DNA from: Encephalitozoon hellem ATCC 50504
Lineage: Eukaryota > Microsporidia > Unikaryonidae
Assembly (NCBI RefSeq): GCF_000277815.2
Contig: NC_018472.1
Coordinates: 1 to 64,000, forward strand
Length of the DNA: 64,000 bases
Direction of reading: 5' to 3'
This document shows positions 1 through 8,558 of this stretch, one piece after another. The number at the start of each line of letters is the position of its first letter. Position 1 is the first letter of the stretch. The position numbers and the translations under genes were made by a program. Under the pieces are notes generated by a model. It was not told where the DNA came from. It did no database searches and worked only from the letters and a program-made list of their open reading frames with translations.

Positions 1-842
1 CCCCCCCCCGCTCTTCCTCTTACTCTTCTTACCTGACAATTCCTTCCCTAGCAACTCAGCTGCATGCCTACTAGCCTCAATCTCCCTTCTTCTCCTCCTC
101 CCATCAACAACTCGAACAACCTTCTCAACATACTCACTATCAATCTCCTTTCCATCCTTCCCCATCATCATCTGCCTAACTATCTCAGAAATAACCTCAG
201 AACCATGCTTGACATACGCATCTACAAATAATCTAACATCAATCACCCCACAATCAGCATATCCTCTGGTGTTTCCAGACCCTTCATCTCCACCTTCCTT
301 GGCACATCTTCTCACAAACCTCTCAGCTATTATCCCTAAAACCTCCTCAGGCAAAAGCTTACTGTACATACTCACAGACGCCTCACACACTATACTCTCC
401 GCACAAACTACCCATCTCCATCTCTCAATATCACACTCAAATACCCTATCATAAACCATCAACACAACCTCACCAAACGTAAGACCCTCCTGAGCCCATG
501 CACGCAATGCATCCCTCGACACCTTCTCAAGGTGCCTCCTCATCCGCCCGAAAACATCTCAGAAAGCTCCCTAGAACTACAGCACACATTAGAAGCAGTA
601 AACGATAACACCGTGTCTCCGATATTCCGAACAAACTCCATCACACAAGCCTCCGAATCTCTACCCTTCACATCTCCAAACCGAGTCGTCGGCAGCACAA
701 TCGCATCGTCTCCACAAAAGATTAGGGGAAGCAGGACACATCCAGAATACTTTCCTAGTACAACCGCCTTATGACTCTCCGCTCCCGAGAAAGAGCAGAA
801 CATCCTAGCAATAAAAGTCACTAACAACACACAGTATCTCAT
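1..842 (-). pseudogene. DUF1609 (InterB-like) family gene, frameshifted and cut by the window edge
   Basis: Read on the minus strand, an ATG at 842 opens a frame with a hydrophobic N-terminus and the family motif LPTTRF, then stops at TGA 542-540. The homologous reading continues in another frame from 543 and stays open to base 1, through segments matching the intact copy at 4041-5729 (AESIVC, LLPEE, QMMMGKDG, IDSEYVEK). One indel near 541 therefore breaks the gene. Relative to the intact copy about 60-70 residues after that point are also missing. The sequence enters a lysine-rich stretch and ends in nine C bases at the window start (poly-G in the sense direction), where similarity to the intact copy is lost. 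DUF1609 proteins are a microsporidian subtelomeric family of unknown function. A sequencing or assembly error at the frameshift or edge is the main alternative to true decay. Confidence 0.75.
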
Positions 843-1278
843 CCCTGCTAATGCTCACACGCTTAAATGCTTCTCCTCCTTTTCTTCAGTAAATCACAGC
901 ACAACATCCAACACACCACTCACAATCTTATCAACCTACACAATCCACATCAAACAATATCACACTCACTAACCAAACAAAATATACATCAATCACAACC
1001 CTTATATATCCAAATCATAGCCATACATATCCAAAACCCTTCCATCATCATAATAACCAGCCACAGTCACAATCCCATTCCCCAAAGCCAAAATCACATA
1101 GCCCAAAAACTAAAAATAACGCTACACACAACACTCACGCACCACACAAGTCTGCATACCTGTCCACATAAGTCACTCATCTTTCTAAAAAATTCCGAGA
1201 ACCCAGAATATTCAACCTTCATTCAATGCCTCGTTAATGTTCTCGGGAAAGATAAGCTGATTAAGGATGAAGGGAATT
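843..1278. other. Gene-free subtelomeric spacer, strongly G-depleted on + strand
   Basis: I find no credible gene here. Bases 901-1140 contain about 84 C but only 7 G on the + strand, which keeps one frame open for 142 codons of His/Asn/Ile/Thr-rich low complexity without resembling a protein. No tandem repeat or RNA gene is visible. Confidence 0.6.
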
Positions 1279-2067
1279 CAGACAATCCCCATTAAATCAA
1301 TTATACTACATCTATCCATCATACTTTCCAATTCCCCCTTGCTCTTGATAATAAATTCCATATAATCGAGCTGTCCTATAGATACCTGGTTGGTCTCATT
1401 CCCACTCCTTCAGTCGTGTGCCTCTTTGGCTTCCCAGCAGACACCCTTGAGTGACTTCTTTAGGATTTCACTAGAAACATCATAAGGAATCACACTAGGA
1501 TTAGGATCTTCCAGTCCCTTTATCAAGCACATGCCTCAGAAATCTAACTTCGCCTAAAGCATCCAAATGCTTCCAGAATTCCGATGTTCGGCCGCCTCCT
1601 TGCGACTACCAACCGCCTCTTCAAGCCATCATCCATAAAAAATCCTCAACATTATGCTTCCTAAGCTAGGAAAGATATCGCAGGCTTTCTTGATATCAAA
1701 TCTTCCACTGTAACCCCCATACTTGGCCACCAGGACCTCCGCCACTCACACACCTCTGTCCATGGCATTGCAGAGAAGCTTCTCATCCTCCCCAAACTGT
1801 TGCCAGAGAAAAGATCAATCCTCCTTTTTAGCTCCAAAAGGCTGCTAATCTCCAAATACTTCTCTAGCCAGAGTTTCAATAATTTCCATATATCTTGAAT
1901 AGATACTCAGAACCAATCTCATCGTTAAGTATCCCTGTAATCTCTCCTAGAAGATCTTTCTCTAGCTCCATGTTCTCACTTGGAAGACTCTTCACCCCAT
2001 CTAAACACCCATGGTCCACAGGCTGCAACGCCTCCCAGGACACAACACCATAGACACTTGCATCCAA
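1279..2067 (-). pseudogene. Decayed protein-coding relic of unknown family
   Basis: The minus strand opens with ATG at 2067 and 63 protein-like codons (charged, with ENMELEKDLL and LNDEIGSEYL), then a stop at 1878-1876. Protein-like text continues in changing frames: one stretch around 1800-1630 (KYGGYSGRFDIKKA, with a TGA inside), another around 1580-1510, and another around 1510-1280 (DPNPSVIPYD, SSEILKKSLKG). At least three frame changes and several in-frame stops separate them, so no intact product can be made. The leucine-rich, helical text could come from a helical-repeat protein, but I cannot name the family. It lies between subtelomeric family genes and shares their C-rich + strand bias. 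Confidence 0.5.
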
Positions 2068-2160
2068 TCATATACTAATCAAAATAACAAACCCATGCAC
2101 ACCAATCATATCTTCCAATCACATCATTCTCAGATTTATATCTCATCCATATACCCCATC

Positions 2161-2928
2161 ATGAATGCACATGCTCAGCAGCCACATCCCTCAGACCTGA
2201 ATACTCACACTAACACCCCAGGAGTACACTCGACATCCTTCCTAAGCCAGTATGCCCCATTCATCTCCATACTGCTCCCAACAGTCTCCTACATTCTATT
2301 CAAGCATGACTTCAAAAGCAGTATACTCATAAGACTCATCACAATACTCCTCCCCTGCTTATACAACTCAATCCAGCACCTACTCCTCTTCCATAGCATC
2401 CTCTCAACTGAAACACAGCACATACTCCACTCAATCTTCAAACTCATCATAGCCTCCATCCTTCTTTTTCTCTCTTTAACCCCACTGATTCAAATCCTCC
2501 TAATCTCCTTCGGCAAGTCCATAGGCTACCCCCACTTCTTCCTCATCCTCCCCTCCCTCCTGGTCCTTCCCCCCTACCTACTATCCACAACACTAGAATC
2601 CAAGCATCCCCTCAACCCTGCAATATCCCTCCTTGCCCTCATAACCATATACTCATACTACAATCAACAAGCCTACTACCCATACATCGCCGCAACATCC
2701 CCCATCCTCATTCTTGCCGCATCATGCAAGCATACATCCAGCCAGCACAAGCACACAGATCTCTCTAAAACAGTCCTCTTCCTCCTCGTATCCGCCGCCG
2801 CATGCATCATCATCTTCAAAGACTCCCTTCACCAACTACAAACCCGTCTAAGCAGCAACTCAGACTACAGAAATATACAAGAAAACTACATCCAGCCATT
2901 CCTAAGACTTACTGCAGAAATATTCTAA
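2161..2928 (+). CDS. DUF2463 family multi-pass membrane protein
   Basis: Encodes about 255 residues. After a polar Pro/His/Thr-rich head come six or seven hydrophobic segments and a short charged tail. It aligns with the next gene over the whole length: both have an HPSD motif near the start, then an ILLP-type first membrane segment, an ILLPCLY/ILPCLY motif and a VLPPYLL motif. These features match DUF2463, a membrane protein family known only from Encephalitozoon-type microsporidia and clustered near telomeres; its function is unknown. I chose ATG 2161 because its MNAH start matches the MNTH start of the paralogue; the frame is open further upstream to 2011, where it overlaps the relic on the other strand. 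Codons are C-rich at the third position (CTC, ATC, TCC), in line with the regional strand bias. Confidence 0.8.
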   Translation: MNAHAQQPHPSDLNTHTNTPGVHSTSFLSQYAPFISILLPTVSYILFKHDFKSSILIRLITILLPCLYNSIQHLLLFHSILSTETQHILHSIFKLIIASILLFLSLTPLIQILLISFGKSIGYPHFFLILPSLLVLPPYLLSTTLESKHPLNPAISLLALITIYSYYNQQAYYPYIAATSPILILAASCKHTSSQHKHTDLSKTVLFLLVSAAACIIIFKDSLHQLQTRLSSNSDYRNIQENYIQPFLRLTAEIF

Positions 2929-3026
2929 TAAACCACTCATACACTCACTAGTTAAACTCACACAACAGCACTAAGCCCCCACTCCTTAACACACAGCATA
3001 ATTCCAAAAATGTATAATCGCCTCAC

Positions 3027-3827
3027 ATGAATACTCACTCCCCACCAAATCCCATCATGAACATTCCAGACATCTCACATCCATCTGACAACCCGCTCAG
3101 CAACAGGGAAAACCCCACAGCTATCTACAGCCCACTCATAAAACAGCATGCAGCAACCGTCTCCATACTACTTCCAATCGTCATAACTCTTCTGCTCAGG
3201 CACCATGTCAATACCATACCTCTCAAGCTCATCACAGTCATTCTTCCTTGCTTGTACTCAGGTCTCCAATATCTCTCCATATTCAGCCACAATAGAAACT
3301 ACCACCACATATCTCCGTCAGCACCCCTCACCACCTTTCACTTCATTTACAACATCATCCTTCTTCTATTCTCAACCATCTCATTTCTCTCAATTATTAC
3401 ATTATCTATTAACGACTGGGACAGAGGCGACTTTAACTTCTTCTCCACCACACTCTCCCCTTTCCTTGTTCTACCACCCTACCTGCTCGACACCTCATGC
3501 AATCTTACACAACCATATTCTCACTACGCAGCCACAGACTCCATCGACATACTTCTCGACCTTGTCATCTTCCTCTATCCCCTAGCAATGATAGCTATCA
3601 ATCTTCAGGAAGAGACTACCTGGATCCTTCACTCTGCCATCACCATCATCCTCTTCATCAGGTCGTATAGGAAAAGATGCCTTCCGCCCCCAAGCCATCA
3701 AGGCCCGCTGAAGGTATGGAGACTGATAGTCCCTATCATCACATTGCTTATCGGCGTAATCATATACAACGTTTTGGGATTCGGGTCCTTACTTATACTC
3801 AAAAAAAAGCTCAAGATCCATGCCTAA
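3027..3827 (+). CDS. DUF2463 family multi-pass membrane protein
   Basis: A 266-residue paralogue of the gene at 2161-2928, 98 bp downstream in tandem. It keeps the polar HPSD-containing head, the ILLP first membrane segment, ILPCLYSG, an acidic loop between membrane segments, and FLVLPPYLLD, followed by three further hydrophobic segments and a basic tail ending in a Lys-rich stretch. ATG 3027 gives the N-terminus closest to its neighbour; ATG 3057 (MNIPD) is also possible. AATAAATAAA-type sequence follows the stop directly and may serve as a poly(A) signal. The tandem arrangement indicates local duplication. Function unknown. Confidence 0.82.
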   Translation: MNTHSPPNPIMNIPDISHPSDNPLSNRENPTAIYSPLIKQHAATVSILLPIVITLLLRHHVNTIPLKLITVILPCLYSGLQYLSIFSHNRNYHHISPSAPLTTFHFIYNIILLLFSTISFLSIITLSINDWDRGDFNFFSTTLSPFLVLPPYLLDTSCNLTQPYSHYAATDSIDILLDLVIFLYPLAMIAINLQEETTWILHSAITIILFIRSYRKRCLPPPSHQGPLKVWRLIVPIITLLIGVIIYNVLGFGSLLILKKKLKIHA

Positions 3828-4040
3828 ACCAAATAAATAAACCACTACCTCCCCAGTTCACTAGTCTACATTCCAAAACCTCACAACACCATAATCTATA
3901 TCATTTTATTCATCATAGCACAGACATACTCACCTAATAACCAACACTAATAACTGTCACACAACGTCATATCATATAGCCTTCGGTCTGCATAGCACAG
4001 TCAGCCTCTTCAAAACCTCACGAGTGTTACGTCGATTCCC

Positions 4041-5729
4041 CTACGTTACAACAAACTTATCAAAGTCATGCCACACTTCACACCGCATCCCCTTCCCATA
4101 CAAAAACCCACTCCCATCCTTGCTCTCAGAAAACTCTCCACAACTGGTGCTCTCCATCTTCCTCGAAAAATCTTCTCCTTGACTTACCACTCCTCCAATC
4201 TCTTTTACATTTGTTCTTCGGAACATCAGATGGTATATAACATCACTCCCATCCTTATCCTTGTAACTACTAGCTTCTACTATCCCAGTCATCCTTTCTC
4301 CCGCTATCTCGAGCACCCCAACAGCCACTTTTCTATGTCGAGGCACATCATTCTCTACCCATGATTCCCCAGGCATAAAGAATCTATCCCTATCTTCACT
4401 TCTAAGTAGTCGCACAACCTCAACTATGTCGTGTGTTATCTTCTGCCTCTCTATATCATTCATGCTTTTGCCCTTCCATTTCTCTTCCTTTCCTCTGTCT
4501 AGTGCCCTCTTGATGCTACTTACATCCCTCATCCATACAAGAACCCTCTTGTGTATTCTATAATGATTGATACCCTTCTTGTGTTCTTGATGTTCAATAG
4601 ATAGTCCACCTACTGCACCTGCCAACTCTTCATCACGAGGCTCAGGGGACTCAGCCTCTTCCTCCATCCCTCCCAAGCTCTTCTTAGACCTTTTTCCTTT
4701 CTTCGCCTTCGCCTTCCTCACACTCTTCTTACCCAACAACTCCTCCTCTAACAGCTTATCCGCATGCTCGCTGGCTTCCCTCTCTTCCCTTCTTCTCCTC
4801 TCATCAACAACCTGTGCAATCTTCTCAACATACTCAGAGTCAATCTCCCTTCCATCCTTCCCCATCATCATCTGCTTAACTATCTCTTCAACAACCTCAT
4901 GCCCATGCTCGTCATACGCACTCAGAAGTAATTCAGTGTCAAGAATACCATATTCCATATATCCTTTTGAATCGAGCTTCTCCCCGCTAAGCCCCTTTGC
5001 CTTAAGAGTCTTCCTACAGTACCCTTCGCCCAATAGCCCCAAAATCTCCTCAGGCAAAAGCTTACCATACACACTCGCAAACCCATCACACACTATACTC
5101 TCTGCACGCATCACTCGTTTCCACCTCTTCACATCGCAACACTTCTCTCCATACCTCTTGATCATATCACAAAAAGCCTTTCTTTCGTTCCTTTCTTCAA
5201 CACTCATCCCATCGCTCATCTCCCGAATCACCCTATCGCCTTCACAGATAAGACGCTTCCCAAGTACCGTCATCATCCTACTCTCCTCCTTCTTCCCGCC
5301 GCACTCAAGCAATCTACTGCACACCATCATCACAATCTCCTTGAACGTGTTCTTCCCTCTTTTATATACACTTAATACATCCTCAGATATCTTCCTCAGT
5401 CGCTCCCCCATAACATTCGACAATATCTTCGAAAATATCTCATCAACCCTCTCGCCCCCACCCATATCGGGAATCATAAGTAACAGTATCATATCAGAAA
5501 CATGGTTCATAAAATTCATGGCATATCTCTCCTTAGCCACATCTCGACTCAGATCCTTGAATCTCGTCGTCGGCAGCACAACCACATCATTCCCAAAGAA
5601 AATCATAGGAAACACTATGATATCCTTTCTATCATCCTCTATTATCGGGCCCTCCCCAATCTTCTCTATTACAGAACTACATAACATCCCTCCAAACAGA
5701 ACACTAATTCGCACCACATCAAACTTCAT
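4041..5729 (-). CDS. DUF1609 (InterB) family protein, intact copy
   Basis: Encodes 562 residues. Order: a weakly hydrophobic N-terminus, the conserved LPTTRF motif near residue 52, a helical middle with AESIVC (209-214) and LLPEE (224-228), QMMMGKDG near 286, an acidic/basic helix (310-330), a Lys/Arg-rich patch (about 334-350), an acidic linker, and a C-terminal domain from about 385 rich in Trp, His and Arg. This architecture is that of the DUF1609/InterB proteins of Encephalitozoon chromosome ends. The basic patch could be a nuclear signal or nucleic-acid contact, which is inference only. It is the intact paralogue of the broken copy at 1-842; the two flank the DUF2463 pair. G-rich codons reflect the C-rich + strand. 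Confidence 0.82.
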   Translation of the reverse strand: MKFDVVRISVLFGGMLCSSVIEKIGEGPIIEDDRKDIIVFPMIFFGNDVVVLPTTRFKDLSRDVAKERYAMNFMNHVSDMILLLMIPDMGGGERVDEIFSKILSNVMGERLRKISEDVLSVYKRGKNTFKEIVMMVCSRLLECGGKKEESRMMTVLGKRLICEGDRVIREMSDGMSVEERNERKAFCDMIKRYGEKCCDVKRWKRVMRAESIVCDGFASVYGKLLPEEILGLLGEGYCRKTLKAKGLSGEKLDSKGYMEYGILDTELLLSAYDEHGHEVVEEIVKQMMMGKDGREIDSEYVEKIAQVVDERRRREEREASEHADKLLEEELLGKKSVRKAKAKKGKRSKKSLGGMEEEAESPEPRDEELAGAVGGLSIEHQEHKKGINHYRIHKRVLVWMRDVSSIKRALDRGKEEKWKGKSMNDIERQKITHDIVEVVRLLRSEDRDRFFMPGESWVENDVPRHRKVAVGVLEIAGERMTGIVEASSYKDKDGSDVIYHLMFRRTNVKEIGGVVSQGEDFSRKMESTSCGEFSESKDGSGFLYGKGMRCEVWHDFDKFVVT

Positions 5730-5997
5730 CCACCCTGCAGTTAGTAATCTTCTTATCCAAGAACACAGCTCTATTGAACATTCATATCTCCTTTATCCAT
5801 GCCAACCTTAGCTTAAAACCATCTTGCCAGTCAACCTATCCCGCCCTATCATATTAGCTCAAGAATCCCTAATCCACGCCCTCAAACCTAATCAATCAGA
5901 CGCCTATAGCAAACTAAATAATAAATCATCTCACTCACTTTATTCAAACAACACCACACACCTCTCAAACCTATCTTCACCAGGTGCCAGATACCCC

Positions 5998-6735
5998 TCA
6001 GGCGTCTCCTCGCTCCCTAGCATACTTCAAGATCGCCTCCACTACACGCCTCTTCTTCCCCTCAAAGTCCGTCGAGTTGTCAATAACCTCTACTCGGCGG
6101 TGCCCTCTCCATCCCTCTCTTGTCCGCTTTTCCAATACCCGTGCCTCGGAAATGTCCTCAGACCGTGCAGAGTTGTTATCTCTCCCATAATACAGAGGCG
6201 CCCCCTCGGCCGCACTCACCAGGTGGATCACACAGTCATATCTCTTGTCCCTTACCTCATCAGAACACACACCCGCCTCAGAGCATACAGCCCTCCACTC
6301 GTCCTTATCCAAATACGCAGAACAGTCCATCACCCCTCGGTCATAAATCACAATCACATTCTCTCCACGAGAGGCAAGCTCTCCGCCAATCCCGTTGTAG
6401 ACATCCTCAATCCTCATCATCACATTCAACACATCAACCTGGAACCTCCTCCTCCGGTCCTCATTCATCTCCGCATACTTCACTCCCCCTCCTAGAATAA
6501 TCGTAGCCACCTCCGGCGATCGAAATACACGCCATCCCATCCTCTCAAACTCCTCGGCCACAAACCCCTGCACAGTCGTCTTCCCTCCACACGGCCCTCC
6601 AGTCAGGCACACACGCAAAATCTGCCCTCTCACCCTCTTCCCCAGAGAAGAAACATCCCCCGTGCCCTCATCTCCTTCACCAATCGCCTTCCCACTCTTC
6701 ATGCTTCTCTCTCCTTCACCCCTTTCTGTCACCAT
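5998..6735 (-). CDS. P-loop ATPase, TTD14/NadR-type AAA domain
   Basis: About 245 residues from ATG 6735; an upstream in-frame GTG at 6750 is not a credible eukaryotic start, and ATG 6702 is an alternative. After about 35 Gly/Glu-rich residues the core begins with a P-loop, GGPCGGKT (46-53), followed by a helix and a VFRSPEVAT segment, and later YDRGVMDCSAY, which matches the DRG...DxxAY motif of the AAA_28 family (insect TTD14, bacterial NadR kinase domain, and related proteins of fungi and protists). TTD14 binds GTP and phosphoinositides; NadR phosphorylates nicotinamide riboside. Substrate cannot be read here. It stands divergently from the acquired folate genes with 302 bp between them. 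Together with a domain not typical of microsporidian cores, that makes transfer with or near the folate genes plausible but unproven. Confidence 0.72.
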   Translation of the reverse strand: MVTERGEGERSMKSGKAIGEGDEGTGDVSSLGKRVRGQILRVCLTGGPCGGKTTVQGFVAEEFERMGWRVFRSPEVATIILGGGVKYAEMNEDRRRRFQVDVLNVMMRIEDVYNGIGGELASRGENVIVIYDRGVMDCSAYLDKDEWRAVCSEAGVCSDEVRDKRYDCVIHLVSAAEGAPLYYGRDNNSARSEDISEARVLEKRTREGWRGHRRVEVIDNSTDFEGKKRRVVEAILKYARERGDA

Positions 6736-7037
6736 ATCCACCCCCAACACATCCTATTTATGCCCTTATTCCGTATAAGGAAGAACACCTTGTCCCTAAT
6801 CCCATTGCTAAACTATCAAACTTTTTATTTTTTTCTAAATCTACACATCCAATATACTAATCTCAAAACCATCACCACAAATAGCGTACACACACTAAAG
6901 TCCTCCAAAACTTACACAGCACAGCCACACCACAGAAAAACAGCATCTAAACAATCCTCAAACACTAATGCTCATAACAGCAACACAAAACCCTTCTAAG
7001 CTTCAGTACAACTAGATCGCCCTGAGCCCCTCTGCAT
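6736..7037. promoter_or_regulatory. Divergent intergenic region between TTD14-like gene and folate gene
   Basis: 302 bp, AT-rich in the middle (about 6800-6960), with pyrimidine-rich ends. It must hold both promoters. On the + side GCCCTGAGCCCC lies 8-19 bases before ATG 7038, fitting the CCC-like element seen before many microsporidian starts. On the minus side a GGGGG run lies about 8 bases before ATG 6735, and ATAAATAG lies further upstream. No coding sequence is evident. Confidence 0.35.
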
Positions 7038-8558
7038 ATGGATCTCGGGCTGGAAAGAGTCTCAAGATGCCTGGCAGACCTTGGAAACCCACACAACGCC
7101 TTTCCCGTTGTATATGTAACAGGAACAAACGGAAAGGGCTCCCTCTGCACTTTTCTCTCCAAGTTCTTTGAGCAGTACAACACCAGGAGATCAGAGTGCA
7201 TCGCCGCAGAAACACAGGCCTCCAGGGCCCCGAGAATCTGCTGGGGTGTGCTCACATCCCCTCCCCTCCTCGGCCCATGGGACACAATACAGATAGACGG
7301 CAGGGCAATCAGTAGGGCAGAGTACGAAGAAAGAAAGAGCATCCTAGAGAGCACAGTCAGCAGTTTCCCGGCCCTCACCGCATTCGAGAAGAACGTCGTC
7401 GTGGCAGTCACGTTGTTCAGGGCCCACAAAATCAGGGTCGGCATCATAGAGGCAGGGATAGGTCATTTCCTCGATGCAACCAACATATTTCCTGGAGAGA
7501 ACCTCATAACCGCCGTCCTGACATCCATTGCAATAGACCACACAGAGGTCCTGGGGAAAACCGTCGAGCACATAGTAGGACACAAGATACGCCTTGCCAG
7601 GAGCGGGAGGCCTGTGTTTGTAAGCCCTCAGCCTTCCGACAGCTTAACCAGGACGATTGCCAAGATGTACAGAGACTCCGGCATCGAGCCTATCTATTGC
7701 GTCGAAAAGATATGCAGAGTCCTCTCTGACACAGATGGACTCATCTACAGGGTCCAGGGGTTCCATGGAGAGCAGACATATCACATAAGGATTGAGCACC
7801 TTTCGCTCCTTGGAGACCACCAGGGAAGAGCCAACCTTCCCACGGCAATATGCGTATTTCTCTATGTGATCGTGGTGCATCTCAACGAAAAAGGCCAGGC
7901 CCAGGCAATCAGATCCATTGCCGATGCATGCCGCGGAATCAGGCTTCCTGGGCGTCTTGAGAGGCTGCACAACGTGTCGGACATCTTCAGGGGAATAAGG
8001 AAAACACTTCCACTTCTGGGAGACACAGAGAGACCGGGCAACGTGTCAATCATACTCGATGGCGCCCATAACGTAAGCGGAGTGTGCGAGCTGACCAGAT
8101 ATGTCGAGAAGATAAAAAGCCCGGGGCTCAGGATATGCTGGATCGTCGGGATTACAGACAGAAAGGACACACACGGGATTCTTTCACAGATCGGGAGGTG
8201 CTTGTGCAAGAGAAAAGGCATGGGAGAAAGAATCTACTTCGTAGGGTTTAAAGGGCCTGTATCGATGGAGTGGGTACGGTGCACCCCTCCTTCGGAGCTA
8301 GCAAGTGCTTTCACCGGACTCATGGACAAAGAGGCAGGGAAACAAGACAGCAAAACGAGTAGTAGCACGAGCAGAAAAGGCATTTCCGTCGTCGAAGGCA
8401 TGAGCCTGGAAGAAGCACTTGTGGACTGCATCGGCAAGAAGAGAAAGAAGACAGCAATTATTGTCACGGGGTCGCTTTACTTGGTATCAGACATCTACCG
8501 ACTGAAAGAGGCAGCTAGGGATCCAGCCCACTGCTACCGAGCAAACCGTAAAGCTTGA
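7038..8558 (+). CDS. FPGS: Dihydrofolate synthase / folylpolyglutamate synthase
   Basis: A 506-residue Mur-ligase-type enzyme that joins glutamate to dihydropteroate and/or extends folate polyglutamates, using ATP. Visible motifs: P-loop GTNGKGS (29-35), TSPPL (73-77), EAGIGHFLDATN (138-149), DHTEVLG (167-173), the HQGRANLP segment (261-268), PGRLERL (304-310), and DGAHN (341-345) in the C-terminal domain. Length fits the eukaryotic/bacterial FolC range. With FolB/K/P and GTP cyclohydrolase next door, a dihydrofolate synthase role is needed to complete the route; family motifs do not separate the two activities. It is convergent with the FolB/K/P gene and overlaps it by 44 bp. Higher GC and balanced G/C on the + strand set it apart from the flanking subtelomeric genes. 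Known (not shown here) to be horizontally acquired in E. hellem and E. romaleae. Confidence 0.92.
   Translation: MDLGLERVSRCLADLGNPHNAFPVVYVTGTNGKGSLCTFLSKFFEQYNTRRSECIAAETQASRAPRICWGVLTSPPLLGPWDTIQIDGRAISRAEYEERKSILESTVSSFPALTAFEKNVVVAVTLFRAHKIRVGIIEAGIGHFLDATNIFPGENLITAVLTSIAIDHTEVLGKTVEHIVGHKIRLARSGRPVFVSPQPSDSLTRTIAKMYRDSGIEPIYCVEKICRVLSDTDGLIYRVQGFHGEQTYHIRIEHLSLLGDHQGRANLPTAICVFLYVIVVHLNEKGQAQAIRSIADACRGIRLPGRLERLHNVSDIFRGIRKTLPLLGDTERPGNVSIILDGAHNVSGVCELTRYVEKIKSPGLRICWIVGITDRKDTHGILSQIGRCLCKRKGMGERIYFVGFKGPVSMEWVRCTPPSELASAFTGLMDKEAGKQDSKTSSSTSRKGISVVEGMSLEEALVDCIGKKRKKTAIIVTGSLYLVSDIYRLKEAARDPAHCYRANRKA

Noticed and set aside
867..1295. Open frame of 142 codons on the + strand
   Set aside because: His/Asn/Ile/Thr low complexity produced by the G-depleted DNA; starts within the spacer and has no protein-like pattern.
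2011..2160. Upstream extension of the first DUF2463 gene
   Set aside because: The added 50 residues are unrelated to the paralogue and lie antisense to the decayed relic; ATG 2161 matches the paralogue start.
4936..5811. Long + strand frame opposite the DUF1609 gene
   Set aside because: Shadow frame kept open by the pyrimidine-rich strand; Ser/Leu/Pro-rich text without domain, while the minus strand matches DUF1609.
5824..6500. Two + strand frames opposite the TTD14-like gene
   Set aside because: Shadow frames; the minus strand has a P-loop and DRG motif.
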